Positions 49,984 to 59,626 are shown, counted from the stretch's first letter. The stretch: 64,000 nucleotides of DNA from Bradyrhizobium sp. LLZ17 (GCF_041200145.1 NZ_CP165734.1:1116001-1180000); one strand, 5' to 3'. The notes: generated by a model not told the origin, from the sequence alone. Numbers and translations are program-made.

Positions 49984-51410
49984 TCACGCGGCGGCGGCAA
50001 TGCGCAGGTGATTGGCGATCCAGCGATCGAGATCGGCAAGCGCCAGTGCGCTCATTGCCTGCTTCTTGGCAATTGTTTTCTCGTTGCCGCGCAGGCGCGT
50101 GCCGTCCGGCTTCTTCGTCGGCGCGCTCACAAGCGGCGGGAACAGGCCGAAATTGATGTTCATCGGCTGGAACGAGCGCGTGCCAGGCTCGATGGTTTCG
50201 ATATGGCCGCCGGTGATGTGGCTGAGCAGCGATCCGAGCGCCGTCGTGCTTGGTGGGCTCGCAAGTCGCTCGCCACGTGCGTCGGCTGCCGCGTAGAGGC
50301 CGGCGATCAGGCCGACGCTGGCGGACTCCACGTACCCCTCGCAGCCAGTCATCTGGCCGGCAAAACGAAGGCGGGGCTGCGCGCGCAGCCGCAATTGGCC
50401 GTCGAGCAGCTTGGGTGAGTTCAGAAAAGTGTTGCGATGCAGGCCGCCGAGCCGTGCGAACTCGGCCTTCTCCAGACCCGGAATGGTGCGAAAGATACGC
50501 TGCTGCTCGCCATACTTCAGTTTCGTCTGGAAGCCGACGATGTTGTAGAGCGTGCCGAGCCTGTTGTCCTGCCGCAGCTGCACGATTGCGTGGGCCTTCG
50601 TCGAGGGATCGTGCGGATTGGTGAGGCCGACCGGCTTCATCGGACCGTGGCGCAAGGTCTCGGGGCCGCGCTCCGCCATAACTTCGATCGGCAGACAGCC
50701 GTCGAAATAGGGCGTGTTGGTCTCCCACTCCTTGAACTCGGTCTTCTCCCCGGCAGTCAACGCAGCGACGAAGCCGTCATACTGGTCCTTGGTCATCGGG
50801 CAATTGATGTAATCGGCGTCCGTGCCGCCGGGGCCGACTTTGTCGTAGCGCGACTGGAACCAGGCCACCGACATGTCGATGGATTCGCGATGCACGATCG
50901 GCGCGATCGCATCGAAGAAGGCCAATGCGTTCTCGTCAGTCAGTTCGCGGATGGCGTCGGCCAGGGGGCGGAGGTGAGGGGGCCGGTCGCAATGATGACG
51001 TTGTTCCACTCGGCTGGTGGCAGGCCTGTGATCTCGCCACGGGCAATCTCGATCAGGGGATGATCGTTGAGCGCCTTGGTGACGGCGGCCGAAAAGCCGT
51101 CGCGATCAACCGCCAGCGCGCCGCCGGCCGGCACCTGGTTGGCATCGGCTGCGCGCATGATCAGCGAGCCCAGGCGGCGCATCTCGGCATGGAGCAGGCC
51201 GACGGCGTTGTTGGCGGCATCGTCCGAGCGGAACGAATTGGAGCACACAAGCTCGGCGAGCCCGTCGGTGCGGTGTGCCTCGGTCATACGGTCCGGCCGC
51301 ATCTCGTGCAGCACCACGGGCACGCCGGATTTCGCCAGCTGCCAGGCGGCTTCGGAGCCGGCAAGGCCAGCGCCGATGACGTGCACGGTGTTAAATTGGG
51401 ATCCTGTCAT
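49984..51410 (-). CDS. trmFO: Methylenetetrahydrofolate-tRNA-(uracil-5-)-methyltransferase TrmFO (one-base frameshift)
   Basis: FAD- and folate-dependent enzyme making m5U54 in tRNA, 475 residues after correction. The N-terminal FAD loop [16 protein letters not shown] is followed by [26 protein letters not shown], and later [12 protein letters not shown] and [16 protein letters not shown]. The frame breaks in a G run at 50964-50968 (minus strand TGPLTSAP then [20 protein letters not shown]), one base short. Confidence 0.94.
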
Positions 51411-51536
51411 GGGGCGGACAGGTAGCGCTTTTCGGCGGCCAGTGGAATCGCCGAGATTGAGTTTTCTGCCGCTGAAAACGACAGCGCCCGCACGAGGCGG
51501 GCGTTATCGGTTTGTCCGGTCAGGAGCTGAACGATA

Positions 51537-51689
51537 TCAGCCCTGGTACTGGCCGGCGGCAACGCGCGGGATGTCCGAGCGATCGAGGCCGATGTCGGAC
51601 AGCTCGCGATCGCTGAGCTGGGACAACTCGGCAACATTGCGCTGATAGTCCCGGAAAGCCTGGATCATGCGGATGAGCGAGAGCAGCAT
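51537..51689 (-). CDS. DUF1127 small protein
   Basis: A 50-residue YjiS-type protein (MLLSLIRMIQAFRDYQRN then LSQLSDRELSDIGLDRSDIP). The Arg-rich, helix-turn DUF1127 core is complete. Larger relatives have been tied to RNA or phosphate metabolism in other alphaproteobacteria; the role here is open. ATG 51689 follows an AGGAG ribosome site. Confidence 0.85.
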   Translation of the reverse strand: MLLSLIRMIQAFRDYQRNVAELSQLSDRELSDIGLDRSDIPRVAAGQYQG

Positions 51690-52184
51690 TGGTAGTCTCC
51701 TGTAGTTCGATTCAGCCCTTGCCCGGGCGTCATCGTTAAAATGAATATAGGTGAGAGTGGTGCGGTGCAGAAGTTCCGATGTTGCGATGCAGCTAAGCGA
51801 AGGGCGCATAGCACGGGTAAGAGACGATTAACCTCTCGGCAGCCAAACCTAATAGACAGGCGAAGTCTGTCGGAAAGCGAGCTAAGCCACCGTAAAATCA
51901 CGGATTTATCAAGCGGCCCGAGTTCCCTCCGTTCGGAAATGAGTTACGTTCTCGCGACCTTCAAGATGTCGTGCCAGCTTGTAAGCCCAACTTGCGCATG
52001 CGTGATTCGCATGCAGCAAAGCTCCATAACAATGAATATAAATTCATTGCAGACGAGAACTTGCCGGAATTGAGAGGAAGCGGAGATTCGCCGACCGCGG
52101 CGCCAAGCACGCTTCAAGCGAGGGCCGGTCGCCGGGCGATCGGCCCTACGCGTTCGTTTCAGGGCTTGCGTTTCAGGGTTTGCG
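51690..52184. other. AT-richer intergenic region between DUF1127 and a lytic transglycosylase
   Basis: About 495 bases with no supportable gene. It holds a perfect 8-base inverted repeat CAATGAAT/ATTCATTG (52030-52037, 52042-52049), and two adjacent 14-base direct repeats, GTTTCAGGG(C/T)TTGC, at 52156-52169 and 52170-52183 beside the mltB-like stop. A weak GGGCC/GGCCC hairpin near 52120-52147 could terminate the transglycosylase transcript. Confidence 0.4.
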
Positions 52185-53009
52185 TTAAGGCGCGTGCGCG
52201 AGCTGAGTGGCGAAATATGCGACGGTCTTGGAATAGACCTCGCTCTTGTTCCACTGCAGTAAGACCGCGAAGTTCGGGCTGCCCGGCTGCCAATCCTTGC
52301 CGCGTTGCCAGCCATAGCCGGCCAGATAGTTGGCAGTGGAAGCGAGCACGTCGGGTGCGCTGTGCAGGAGGTCGCGCTTGCCGTTGCCGTCGAAATCGAC
52401 GGCATATTTCATCCAGGACGAGGGCATGAACTGGGTCTGGCCGAGTTCGCCGGCCCATGCACCGCGCATGTCGCCCGGTGCGAGATCGCCACGCTGGACG
52501 ATGCGCAGCGCATCCATCAGCTCACCGCGAAACTGCTCGGCGCGGCGACAATCGTAGGCGAGCGTCGCCAGCGAGCGGATGGTCGCAAACTTGCCGGTGT
52601 TGACGCCGAAATCGGTCTCGAGACCCCAGATCGCGACCAGCACCTCGCCCGGCACGCCATAGGTCTGCTCGATGCGCGAAAGCACCGAGCCGTATTGCTT
52701 CATCATATTGGAACCGCGCTGCAGACGCGGCGGAACCATGCGGCCGGAAAACTCCTCGAAGGTCTGGCTGAAGACCTTTTGCGAGTGGTCGCGGTTGAGC
52801 ACGCCCTGATCCAGCGTCACGCCAGCGAGCCCGGCGGTGATTGCCTGTTGCGAGATGCCCTTGGCTGCGGCGTCGGTTTTGAAATCCGTAAGCCAGGCGT
52901 CGAAATTGCCCGAACCGCAGGCGACCGCGGCGAGTGCCGGCTCGGCGGAGAGGATTGAGAAGGTGAGGGCGAAGGCTGCGAGGGCGAGACGAGAAATCGT
53001 CGAGGTCAT
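52185..53009 (-). CDS. Lytic murein transglycosylase, MltB-like
   Basis: A 274-residue exported enzyme: signal peptide (LALAAFALTFSILSAEPALA), then the MltB/SltB domain: ETDFGVNTGKFATIRSLATL with the catalytic Glu, GELGQTQFMPSSWMKYAVDFDGNG, and ANYLAGYGWQRGKDW. It cleaves the glycan strand of peptidoglycan. There is no C-terminal peptidoglycan-binding domain, which other MltB_2 proteins have. ATG 53009 gives a clean signal peptide; the frame is open upstream to 53321 without conserved text. Confidence 0.88.
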   Translation of the reverse strand: MTSTISRLALAAFALTFSILSAEPALAAVACGSGNFDAWLTDFKTDAAAKGISQQAITAGLAGVTLDQGVLNRDHSQKVFSQTFEEFSGRMVPPRLQRGSNMMKQYGSVLSRIEQTYGVPGEVLVAIWGLETDFGVNTGKFATIRSLATLAYDCRRAEQFRGELMDALRIVQRGDLAPGDMRGAWAGELGQTQFMPSSWMKYAVDFDGNGKRDLLHSAPDVLASTANYLAGYGWQRGKDWQPGSPNFAVLLQWNKSEVYSKTVAYFATQLAHAP

Positions 53010-53151
53010 TCGAGTAGATTGATTCCATGAAGTGGCATGACCGGCGTCGGCAATCTCGGTGGTAACCGCGGCCAAAGCAAGGCGTATGACCAAGGCGTCT
53101 GACTTCGCCCGATCCTGCCCGGATTCGGCAGGATCGGACGTCACGAGGTGG

Positions 53152-54060
53152 TCAGGCGTCCGTCCGGTTTCGCCACGGGAAGAGATTGGCCGGGAAGTCG
53201 GCGGCCGGCTTGCGCGGACGCGGCGGCGGAGGCGGCACCGGCCGGGCATTCGGGTCGGAGACGATCGCCTTGCGATAGAGATGCCAGGTGGCGTGGCCGA
53301 GCAGGGGGATGACGATCGCAAGGCCGAGGAAGGCCGGAATCGTGCCGAGCGCCAGCAGTATCGCGACGATCAGGCCCCACGCCGCCATCGGCACCGGGTT
53401 CTTGGCGACGACCCGGAGCGAGGTGACCATGGCCTCGAACGCGCCGGCATGACGGTCGAGCATCAAGGGGAACGACACGGCGCTAATGCACAGCGCGGCG
53501 AGCGCGAACAGGAATCCGGTGCCGCAGCCGACCGCGATCAGCCACCAGCCCTGCGATGTTGTCAGCACGCGCGTCACGAAATCCGAAATCCCGGTCACGC
53601 CCTCATAACCGAACGCCGCGACGTAGATCGCCTGCGCAGTCGCGACCCAGGTCACGAACAAGGCCAGCAGAAGCGCCCCGAGGCCAAGCATGGCGCCGAA
53701 GGAAGGCGAGCGCAGCACCTCCATCGCGTCCCAGGCGCTGGCCTCCTCATGGCGTTCACGCCGGCTCGAGAGCTCGTAGAGACCGAGCGCTGCGAACGGG
53801 CCGATCAGGGCAAAGCCCGCGGCCAGCGGAAACAGCAATGGCAGCACCGAATAGCCCATCACCACGCGGGCGAGCACGAGGCCCAGCACTGGATAGATCA
53901 CGCAGAGGACGATGGCGTGGCTCGGGACCGCCTTGAAATCTTCCCAGCCGCGTTTGAGCGCGTCGTGCAGATCGGAGAGTTGGATGGCTCGGATCACCGG
54001 TCCAGCCGCATCTGCGGTCTGGGCCATCGTGGGGACATTGCCCTGGTAGAGTGTGGCCAT
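53152..54060 (-). CDS. DUF2189 domain-containing membrane protein
   Basis: A 302-residue polytopic protein with about six TM helices (for example SHAIVLCVIYPVLGLVLARV and AALCISAVSFPLML) and a Pro-rich cytoplasmic tail (ARPVPPPPPRPRKP). The family landmarks are ALKRGWEDFKAVPSHAIVL, LIGPFAALGLYELSSRRE and FPLMLDRHAGAFEAMVTSLR. Function unknown; sometimes listed as a possible oxidase subunit without support. ATG 54060 (MATLYQG) chosen over ATG 54081. Confidence 0.82.
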   Translation of the reverse strand: MATLYQGNVPTMAQTADAAGPVIRAIQLSDLHDALKRGWEDFKAVPSHAIVLCVIYPVLGLVLARVVMGYSVLPLLFPLAAGFALIGPFAALGLYELSSRRERHEEASAWDAMEVLRSPSFGAMLGLGALLLALFVTWVATAQAIYVAAFGYEGVTGISDFVTRVLTTSQGWWLIAVGCGTGFLFALAALCISAVSFPLMLDRHAGAFEAMVTSLRVVAKNPVPMAAWGLIVAILLALGTIPAFLGLAIVIPLLGHATWHLYRKAIVSDPNARPVPPPPPRPRKPAADFPANLFPWRNRTDA

Positions 54061-54393
54061 AGTCGCGTGCTCCCTTACCATGCAGCCGAATCCGGCGCCG
54101 GCAAACGGCGCGAGCGGCCGCTTTTGGATGATCGCGATTCCGACCGGACGCGAATTCCGGACGGCGTCGCGAACTGAACCGAAAGCCTACTCCCAATCCC
54201 GAGTCCTGTCCCTCACGCTTGGGTGAGATCGATGCCGCGGTGCAACCGCGATGAAGTCATTCGGTCGTCATTTCGCCGCAGATAAGCTCATGGTGCTGCG
54301 GGTGGTTCGCGAGAACACCGCGCGCGCAACACAAGAACTTCGTCTATAAGTGCACTCAAGGCCCTTCCAACCTATCCTTTTCGGGGAACAGAC
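54061..54393. other. Intergenic region between divergent DUF2189 and DUF3597 genes
   Basis: About 330 bases, no supportable gene. It should contain two divergent promoters. The stretch 54340-54380 (CGTCTATAAGTGCACTCAAG and onward) just upstream of the DUF3597 gene is the most promoter-like part. No clear operator palindrome seen. Confidence 0.35.
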
Positions 54394-54807
54394 ATGAGCA
54401 TTTTCGGTAAAATCATGGGCGCGATCTTCGGCAGCCATCCGGCTTCCGCCGCGCCTGCCGGTGGCGCAGCTTCGGGCAGCGCGCCGGCAGGGGCCGCTCC
54501 GAGCGCGTCGGCGCCGGGCGCGGCACCGTCTGCCGCACCTGCGCAGACCGTGGACGTTGCGGCCGTCGTCGATGCGGCTGTCGCCGCGCACAAGGGCGAG
54601 AAGCTGGAGTGGCGCACCTCGATCGTCGACCTGATGAAGGCGCTTGACGTCGATTCCAGCCTTGCCGCGCGCAAGGACCTCGCCAAGGAGCTGGGCTACA
54701 CCGGCGACATGAACGATTCCGCGAGCATGAATGTGTGGCTGCACAAACAGGTGATGTCGAAGCTCGCCGCCAATGGCGGCAAGCTGCCGCCCGAGATCAA
54801 GCACTGA
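54394..54807 (+). CDS. DUF3597 domain-containing protein
   Basis: A 137-residue protein. The N-terminus MSIFGKIMGAIFG is the DUF3597 start, followed by about 40 residues of Ala/Gly/Pro linker and the conserved helical domain (VVDAAVAAHKGEKLEWRTSI, DLMKALDVDSSLAARKDLAK, ELGYTGDMNDSASMNVWLHK). An NMR structure exists for the family, but no function. It ends just before a strong hairpin terminator. Confidence 0.88.
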   Translation: MSIFGKIMGAIFGSHPASAAPAGGAASGSAPAGAAPSASAPGAAPSAAPAQTVDVAAVVDAAVAAHKGEKLEWRTSIVDLMKALDVDSSLAARKDLAKELGYTGDMNDSASMNVWLHKQVMSKLAANGGKLPPEIKH

Positions 54808-54827
54808 CCGACAGGTCGGTCGTTGCC

Positions 54828-54858
54828 GGGGGCCCGCCATCGCGCGGGCCCTTTGCGT
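54828..54858. terminator. Bidirectional hairpin terminator
   Basis: A perfect 8-base stem GGGCCCGC/GCGGGCCC (54830-54837 with 54844-54851, 6-base loop), followed on the plus strand by TTTGCGTTT. It lies between the convergent DUF3597 and GNAT genes. Confidence 0.75.
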
Positions 54859-55134
54859 TTAGGCGACGAGGTCCGCATCGTCCGGGTGCTTGTCGAGATA
54901 GTCGGCGACGAAGCCGCAGCCCGCGATCACCTTGTTGCCGTCGCGCCGGATCAAGTCCAGGGCGCCCCTGACCAGCTCCGAGGCGATGCCGCGGCCGCGC
55001 AGCGCCCGCGGCGTTTCGGTGTGGGTGATGATCACGGCTGCTGGCGTCAGCCGGTAGTTGGCGAAGGCAAGCTCATTGCCCAGATCGAGCTCGAAGCGGC
55101 TCCTCTCCTTGTTGTCGCGTACCGATGCCGTCAT
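54859..55134 (-). CDS. Small GNAT-fold N-acetyltransferase (YidJ-like)
   Basis: A 91-residue minimal acetyltransferase of the Acetyltransf_CG type: FELDLGNELAFANYRL, then the acetyl-CoA loop region ETPRALRGRGIASELVRGAL and the family tail CGFVADYLDKHPDDADLV. It is a paralogue of the equally long gene at 56188-56463, with the same segment order and the same tail (W/YI-EKHPD). Substrate unknown. Confidence 0.85.
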   Translation of the reverse strand: MTASVRDNKERSRFELDLGNELAFANYRLTPAAVIITHTETPRALRGRGIASELVRGALDLIRRDGNKVIAGCGFVADYLDKHPDDADLVA

Positions 55135-55259
55135 GCGAGATCCTTCCGAAGCGAGGCTTGCTGGCTGATCTAGGTGCCTGAACCCGGCCTTGCCAAGGCG
55201 CGACGAAGGGAGGTTGCCGCAGGGGAGATATCCGGAAAATACGTGTCCCGCTCAGCCTC

Positions 55260-56175
55260 ATGGCATTGCTCGCCGCGCTGGTCTCGACCGCGCCGGTGCC
55301 GGCCGCGGCCCGGGGGCGGTCCGGCCTGGGAGGCCTGCGTCGGGCCGGCCAGCACGCCGGAGCAGCGGGTCAAGGCCTGCTCGACTGTCATCCATACCCA
55401 GAGCGAGACCGGCCGCAGGCTCGCCGGCGCCTATTGCAATCGCGGACATGGCCTGACCGAGAAGCGCGAGCTCGATGCCGCGCTGTCCGACCTGGACCAA
55501 GCGATCCGGCTCGATCCGACCTATGCCTGCGCCTTCAACAATCGCGGCCTCGTCTACAGCTTCAAGCGCGACTATGATCGCGCCATTGCCGATTACGACG
55601 AGGCCATCAAGCTCGATCCGTCGCTGGCGCTGGCCTACAACAATCGCGGCGAGTCCCGTTTCAACAAGGGCGACCTCGACGGCGCCTTCGCGGATTTCGA
55701 CGCTGCGATCAAGCACGATCGCAACTATGCCATGGCCTACGCCAATCGCGGCCTGGTGTATTATCGCAAGCACGACATGCCGCATGCGCTCACCGACTAC
55801 ACCACGCGGATCAAGCTTGCGCCCGATCTGCTCGCCTATATCGATCGCGGCAACGTCTACCGCGGCAGCGAGCAGCTCGATCGCGCCGCCGCGGACTATG
55901 GCGAGGCGATCCGCATTGCGCCGACCGATGCGCGCGGCTGGCGCAATCGCGGCATGATCCGCCTGTACCAGGGCGACAACAAAGGCGGTCTCGCCGACTA
56001 CGACAAGGCGCTGCAATACGATCCCGCGGACGTGTTCTCATGGAACAATCGCGGCCAGGCCAGGCTACGGCTTGGCGACAAGCCGGGTGCGATTGCCGAT
56101 TTCCGCAAGGCCCTGGAATTGAAACCCGGCTTGCCGACGGCGCAGGAACAGCTGAAGAGGCTTGGGGCGCTGTGA
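55260..56175 (+). CDS. Secreted tetratricopeptide-repeat protein (one-base frameshift near 5' end)
   Basis: About 304 residues. In one frame MALLAALVSTAPVPAAARG is a signal peptide; at the G run 55312-55316 the frame must shift (one extra G) to enter GPAWEACVGPASTPEQRVKA and then seven or so TPR units (for example YACAFNNRGLVYSFKRDYDR, LALAYNNRGESRFNKGDLDG, VFSWNNRGQARLRLGDKPG). The repeats each carry NRG. The exact start is unsure, because no strong ribosome site precedes ATG 55260. Probable periplasmic scaffold; partner unknown. It lies between two small GNAT paralogues on the opposite strand. Confidence 0.72.
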
Positions 56176-56187
56176 GGAGCCCGTTGG

Positions 56188-56463
56188 TTACGCCCCCACC
56201 AAGTCCTGATAGTCCGGGTGCTTCTCGATCCACGCCTTCACGAACGGGCATTCCGGGATCAGCTTCAATCCGTCCGCGCGGACCTGGTCTAGCGCGCCTT
56301 GCACCAGCTTCGAGCCGACGCCCTTGCCGCCGAGTTCCTTCGGCACATCCGTGTGCTCGAATGTAATGACGTTGCCGTCGAGCTTGTAATGTTCGGTTGC
56401 GAGATGGCCCTCCAGCTCGAGCTCGTAGCGGTGATCGGCTTTGTTGTTGACCACGTTGCTCAT
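56188..56463 (-). CDS. Small GNAT-fold N-acetyltransferase (YidJ-like), second copy
   Basis: A 91-residue protein of the Acetyltransf_CG type: YELELEGHLATEHYKLDGNV, ITFEHTDVPKELGGKGVGSK, LVQGALDQVRADGLKLIPEC and the tail FVKAWIEKHPDYQDLVGA. The CoA loop reads GGKGVGS. Convergent with the TPR gene, 12 bases apart. ATG 56463 is the family start. Confidence 0.87.
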   Translation of the reverse strand: MSNVVNNKADHRYELELEGHLATEHYKLDGNVITFEHTDVPKELGGKGVGSKLVQGALDQVRADGLKLIPECPFVKAWIEKHPDYQDLVGA

Positions 56464-56570
56464 GAGGTCTCCCGTCTGCTGACCTTTGCGCACCAGGTCA
56501 TAACGCACGATCTGGTTGGCGGGTTTGCGGTCGACGCGTATGTCGGTAAACAGCGGAGCTGCGGTTGGGT

Positions 56571-56879
56571 TCAATCGGTCGCTTTGGCGAGCCGTGAATC
56601 TTCCTGCTGAGGCGTCGACCGCAGGCATCCCTGGCAGATGACGAGGGAGCGATTGACCTTGGCGTCCTGGTCGGCGTCGATGCCGTCCCGCTCGGGGCTG
56701 GCAGCCATGCGCGTTGAATGCGTCGAGGCCGAACGCGGCTGATTTGGATCCTCGCCGGCGCCATCCCAGGCGTAGCGTGCGGGTTTGAAGGCGGGATCCG
56801 AGGCCAAATTCGCTTGCGGGGTCATGGCACAGCCGGCAAGCGCCAGCGACAACAGGAGGAGGGCGGACGCTTTGACCAT
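56571..56879 (-). CDS. Small putative lipoprotein
   Basis: A 102-residue protein with a clear lipoprotein signal (MVKASALLLLSLALAGC, lipobox LAGC). The mature part is hydrophilic, with a CQGC pair (VICQGCLRS) and no recognised domain. ATG 56879 begins the signal directly. Divergent from the acyl-CoA synthetase gene. Confidence 0.65.
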   Translation of the reverse strand: MVKASALLLLSLALAGCAMTPQANLASDPAFKPARYAWDGAGEDPNQPRSASTHSTRMAASPERDGIDADQDAKVNRSLVICQGCLRSTPQQEDSRLAKATD

Positions 56880-57055
56880 GATGCGGCACTCTGTACGCGG
56901 ATACTGATCGAGGTTGCCCCCATCATGTTTAAAATTCCTTGAACGAGCGCTTCGACGGTGCGCCGCCGGCGGCCTTGCGAGGGTGCAGGCGATGGCGATA
57001 AATGACCGGCAATGAGCGGGCGGCTAGCGCCGTTCGCCATCGAAGAGGAAGCCCC

Positions 57056-58663
57056 ATGCCGTCGCTCCGCATGTCCCGCCGTGTCATGAACCTCGCTTAC
57101 ATGCTGACCCAGAATGCGCGGCGGCATGGATCGCGTCCCGGTTTCGTCTGGGGTGACAAGTCCTGGACGTGGCGCGAGATCGACGCGCAGGTCTCGGCGC
57201 TCGCAGCGGCACTCGCCGCGCGCGGTGTCGGCAAGGGCGACCGCATTCTCGTCCATTCGAAGAATGGCGACGAGATGTTCTTCTCGATGTTTGCCGCGTT
57301 CCGGCTCGGCGCGGTCTGGGTGCCCACCAATTTCCGCCTGATGCCCGACGAAGTCGCCTACCTCGCGCAGGCCTCCGGGGCGAAGGCGTTTCTGTGCCAC
57401 GTCGATTTTCCAGAGCACGCCGCGGCCGTGCAGGGCGGCGCGCTGGCATTCACGTGGAGCATCGACGGCAGGGCATCTTTCGGCGAAACGTCGGTTGCAG
57501 ATGCTGTTGCCTCGCGGGCAGGCAGCACGGTCGAGAACGTTGCTGTCGAGCATGACGACCCCTGCTGGTTCTTTTTCACCTCCGGCACCACCGGCCGCTC
57601 CAAGGCCGCGGTCCTGACCCACGGTCAGATGGGTTTTGTCGTGACCAACCATCTTGCCGATCTGACGCCGGGCGTCACGGAAGCAGATGCCTCGTTGGTG
57701 GTCGCGCCGCTGTCGCATGGTGCCGGCGTGCATCAGCTGGTGCAGACCGCGCGCGGGGTGCGGACCGTGCTGCTGCCGACCGAGAAGTTCGACATCGACG
57801 AGGCGTTCCGTTTGATCGAGGCGCACCGCGTCGGCAATCTGTTCACCGTGCCGACGATCCTGAAGATGATGGTCGAGCACCCCGCTGCCGACAAATACGA
57901 TCATTCGTCGTTGCGCCACGTGATCTATGCCGGCGCGCCGATGTATCGCGAGGACCAGAAGGCCGCGCTGAAGAAGCTCGGGAAGGTCATCGTGCAATAT
58001 TTTGGCCTTGGCGAGGTCACCGGCAACATCACCGTGCTGCCGGCAGCACTGCACGATCCCGAAGACGGGCCGCATGCCAGGATCGGTACCTGCGGCTTCG
58101 ACCGGACCGGCATGCAGGTCTCGATCCAGGACGACGACGGCCGTGAGCTCGGGGCCAACCAGAGCGGCGAGATCTGCGTGATCGGTCCCGCCGTGCTCGC
58201 CGGTTACTACGACAACCCTGAAGCCAATGCTAAGGCGTTTCGCAACGGCTGGTTCCGCACCGGCGATCTCGGCCACATGGATGAAGAGGGATTTCTCTAC
58301 ATCACGGGACGTGCATCCGACATGTACATCTCCGGCGGCTCCAACATCTATCCGCGCGAGATCGAGGAGAAGATCTTGACGCATCCTTGCGTCGGCGAGG
58401 TCGCCGTCCTCGGCGTGCCCGATGCGACCTGGGGCGAGGTCGGCGTCGCCGTCTGCGTCGCGCGGGAGGGCAAGACGCCGGTGAGCGAGGCGGAGATGGC
58501 GGCGTTCCTTTTGCCAAAAGTGCCGCGCTACAAGATGCCAAAACGCTTCTTCTTCTGGGAGGCGCTGCCGAAGTCCGGCTATGGCAAAATTCCAAAGCGC
58601 ATGGTGCGTGACGAGCTCGAGGCACGTGGGCTGCTCGACCTCGACAAGACGCAGGCGGGTTGA
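57056..58663 (+). CDS. Acyl-CoA synthetase (AMP-forming)
   Basis: A 535-residue member of the ANL superfamily, activating a carboxylic acid through an acyl-adenylate to the CoA ester. Motifs: P-loop FFTSGTTGRSKAAVLTH, YFGLGEVTG, the hinge GWFRTGDLGHMDEEGFLYITGR, and the C-terminal catalytic Lys in LPKSGYGKIPKRMV. The chain-length class cannot be read. ATG 57056 follows GAGGAAGCCCC; ATG 57071 and 57086 are alternatives. The next gene begins on the base after its stop codon. Confidence 0.92.
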   Translation: MPSLRMSRRVMNLAYMLTQNARRHGSRPGFVWGDKSWTWREIDAQVSALAAALAARGVGKGDRILVHSKNGDEMFFSMFAAFRLGAVWVPTNFRLMPDEVAYLAQASGAKAFLCHVDFPEHAAAVQGGALAFTWSIDGRASFGETSVADAVASRAGSTVENVAVEHDDPCWFFFTSGTTGRSKAAVLTHGQMGFVVTNHLADLTPGVTEADASLVVAPLSHGAGVHQLVQTARGVRTVLLPTEKFDIDEAFRLIEAHRVGNLFTVPTILKMMVEHPAADKYDHSSLRHVIYAGAPMYREDQKAALKKLGKVIVQYFGLGEVTGNITVLPAALHDPEDGPHARIGTCGFDRTGMQVSIQDDDGRELGANQSGEICVIGPAVLAGYYDNPEANAKAFRNGWFRTGDLGHMDEEGFLYITGRASDMYISGGSNIYPREIEEKILTHPCVGEVAVLGVPDATWGEVGVAVCVAREGKTPVSEAEMAAFLLPKVPRYKMPKRFFFWEALPKSGYGKIPKRMVRDELEARGLLDLDKTQAG

Positions 58664-59533
58664 GTGCCGGTCATGCGCAGCATCAAGCAGCCGGGCGCGC
58701 CGGTCGCCGAACGCATCCAATGGGTGGAGGCGAGGGGGCGTGCCTTCTCGTTCACGCTTCAAGCAGGTCTTCCGCTGTTGGAAGCCGCGCGCCGCGGTTT
58801 TGCGGCTGAGGGATTTGCCGGCGGCGTGCTGAGGTTTGGCAGTGGAGCGCTGGGGCCGTTCGCCTATGTGATGCCGGCGCTGTCCAAGACCGGCGAAAAT
58901 GCGGCGTTCTACAGCGAGACCTATCGGCCAACGGGCATCACCCGCACGAAGCTCGGCTGCATGACGCTGGGCACGCGCGACGGCGCGCCGTTCTTTCATT
59001 GCCACGGGCTGTGGACCGAGGCCGAGGGCCGCGCCAGCGGCGGGCATATGCTGCCGGACGAGACGATCGTCGCCGAGCCGTTTTTGGTCGAGGCCTTTGG
59101 TCTCGATGGCGCGATGTTCATCGCCGAGCCGGATCCCGAGACCAACTTCAAGCTGTTCGGGCCGGTCCCTGCTGCGAGCACCGGTGCAGGCACGACCAGC
59201 CGCGCTTTCGCGCTGCGGCTGCGGCCCAATCAGGATTTTGCCGGCTGCCTCGAACAGTTTTGCCGGGAGCATGGTATCGCGCGCGCCAAAATCCGCGGCG
59301 GCGTCGGCTCGACCATCGGCGCATGCTTTGTCAATGGCGGCGTGACTGAGCCATTCGCCACTGAGCTCGCCGTTACGGTCGGCACGATCACACCTGGAAA
59401 CTCCGGCAGTCTGGTGGCCGCGCTCGATGTGGCTCTGATTGACTACACGGGCGGTATCGCCGAGGGACGCCTGGTCCGCGGCGACAATCCCGTGCTGATG
59501 ACCATGGAGCTGGTGCTGGAAGCGCTGGATTGA
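58664..59533 (+). CDS. Protein with two PPC/DUF296-type domains
   Basis: A 289-residue protein made of two PPC-type (DUF296) halves: residues about 20-140 (ARGRAFSFTLQAGLPLLEAA, HCHGLWTEAEGRASGGHMLPD) and about 170-280 (ALRLRPNQDFAGCLEQFCRE, RGGVGSTIGACFVN). The first half retains the His-x-His and GGH residues that bind zinc in PPC proteins. No AT-hook is present, so it is not a plant-type DNA binder. The start is GTG 58664, immediately after the synthetase stop, or ATG 58673. The tight spacing indicates an operon with the acyl-CoA synthetase. Confidence 0.78.
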   Translation: MPVMRSIKQPGAPVAERIQWVEARGRAFSFTLQAGLPLLEAARRGFAAEGFAGGVLRFGSGALGPFAYVMPALSKTGENAAFYSETYRPTGITRTKLGCMTLGTRDGAPFFHCHGLWTEAEGRASGGHMLPDETIVAEPFLVEAFGLDGAMFIAEPDPETNFKLFGPVPAASTGAGTTSRAFALRLRPNQDFAGCLEQFCREHGIARAKIRGGVGSTIGACFVNGGVTEPFATELAVTVGTITPGNSGSLVAALDVALIDYTGGIAEGRLVRGDNPVLMTMELVLEALD

Positions 59534-59626
59534 CCTGCGACCTGGGCCCGCGGCTGCAAGATACGACTTTCGCAATCCGATTGTTCCGGTTATGTTCCCG
59601 GACAATTGGAGTTTCGGAGGCCGACA

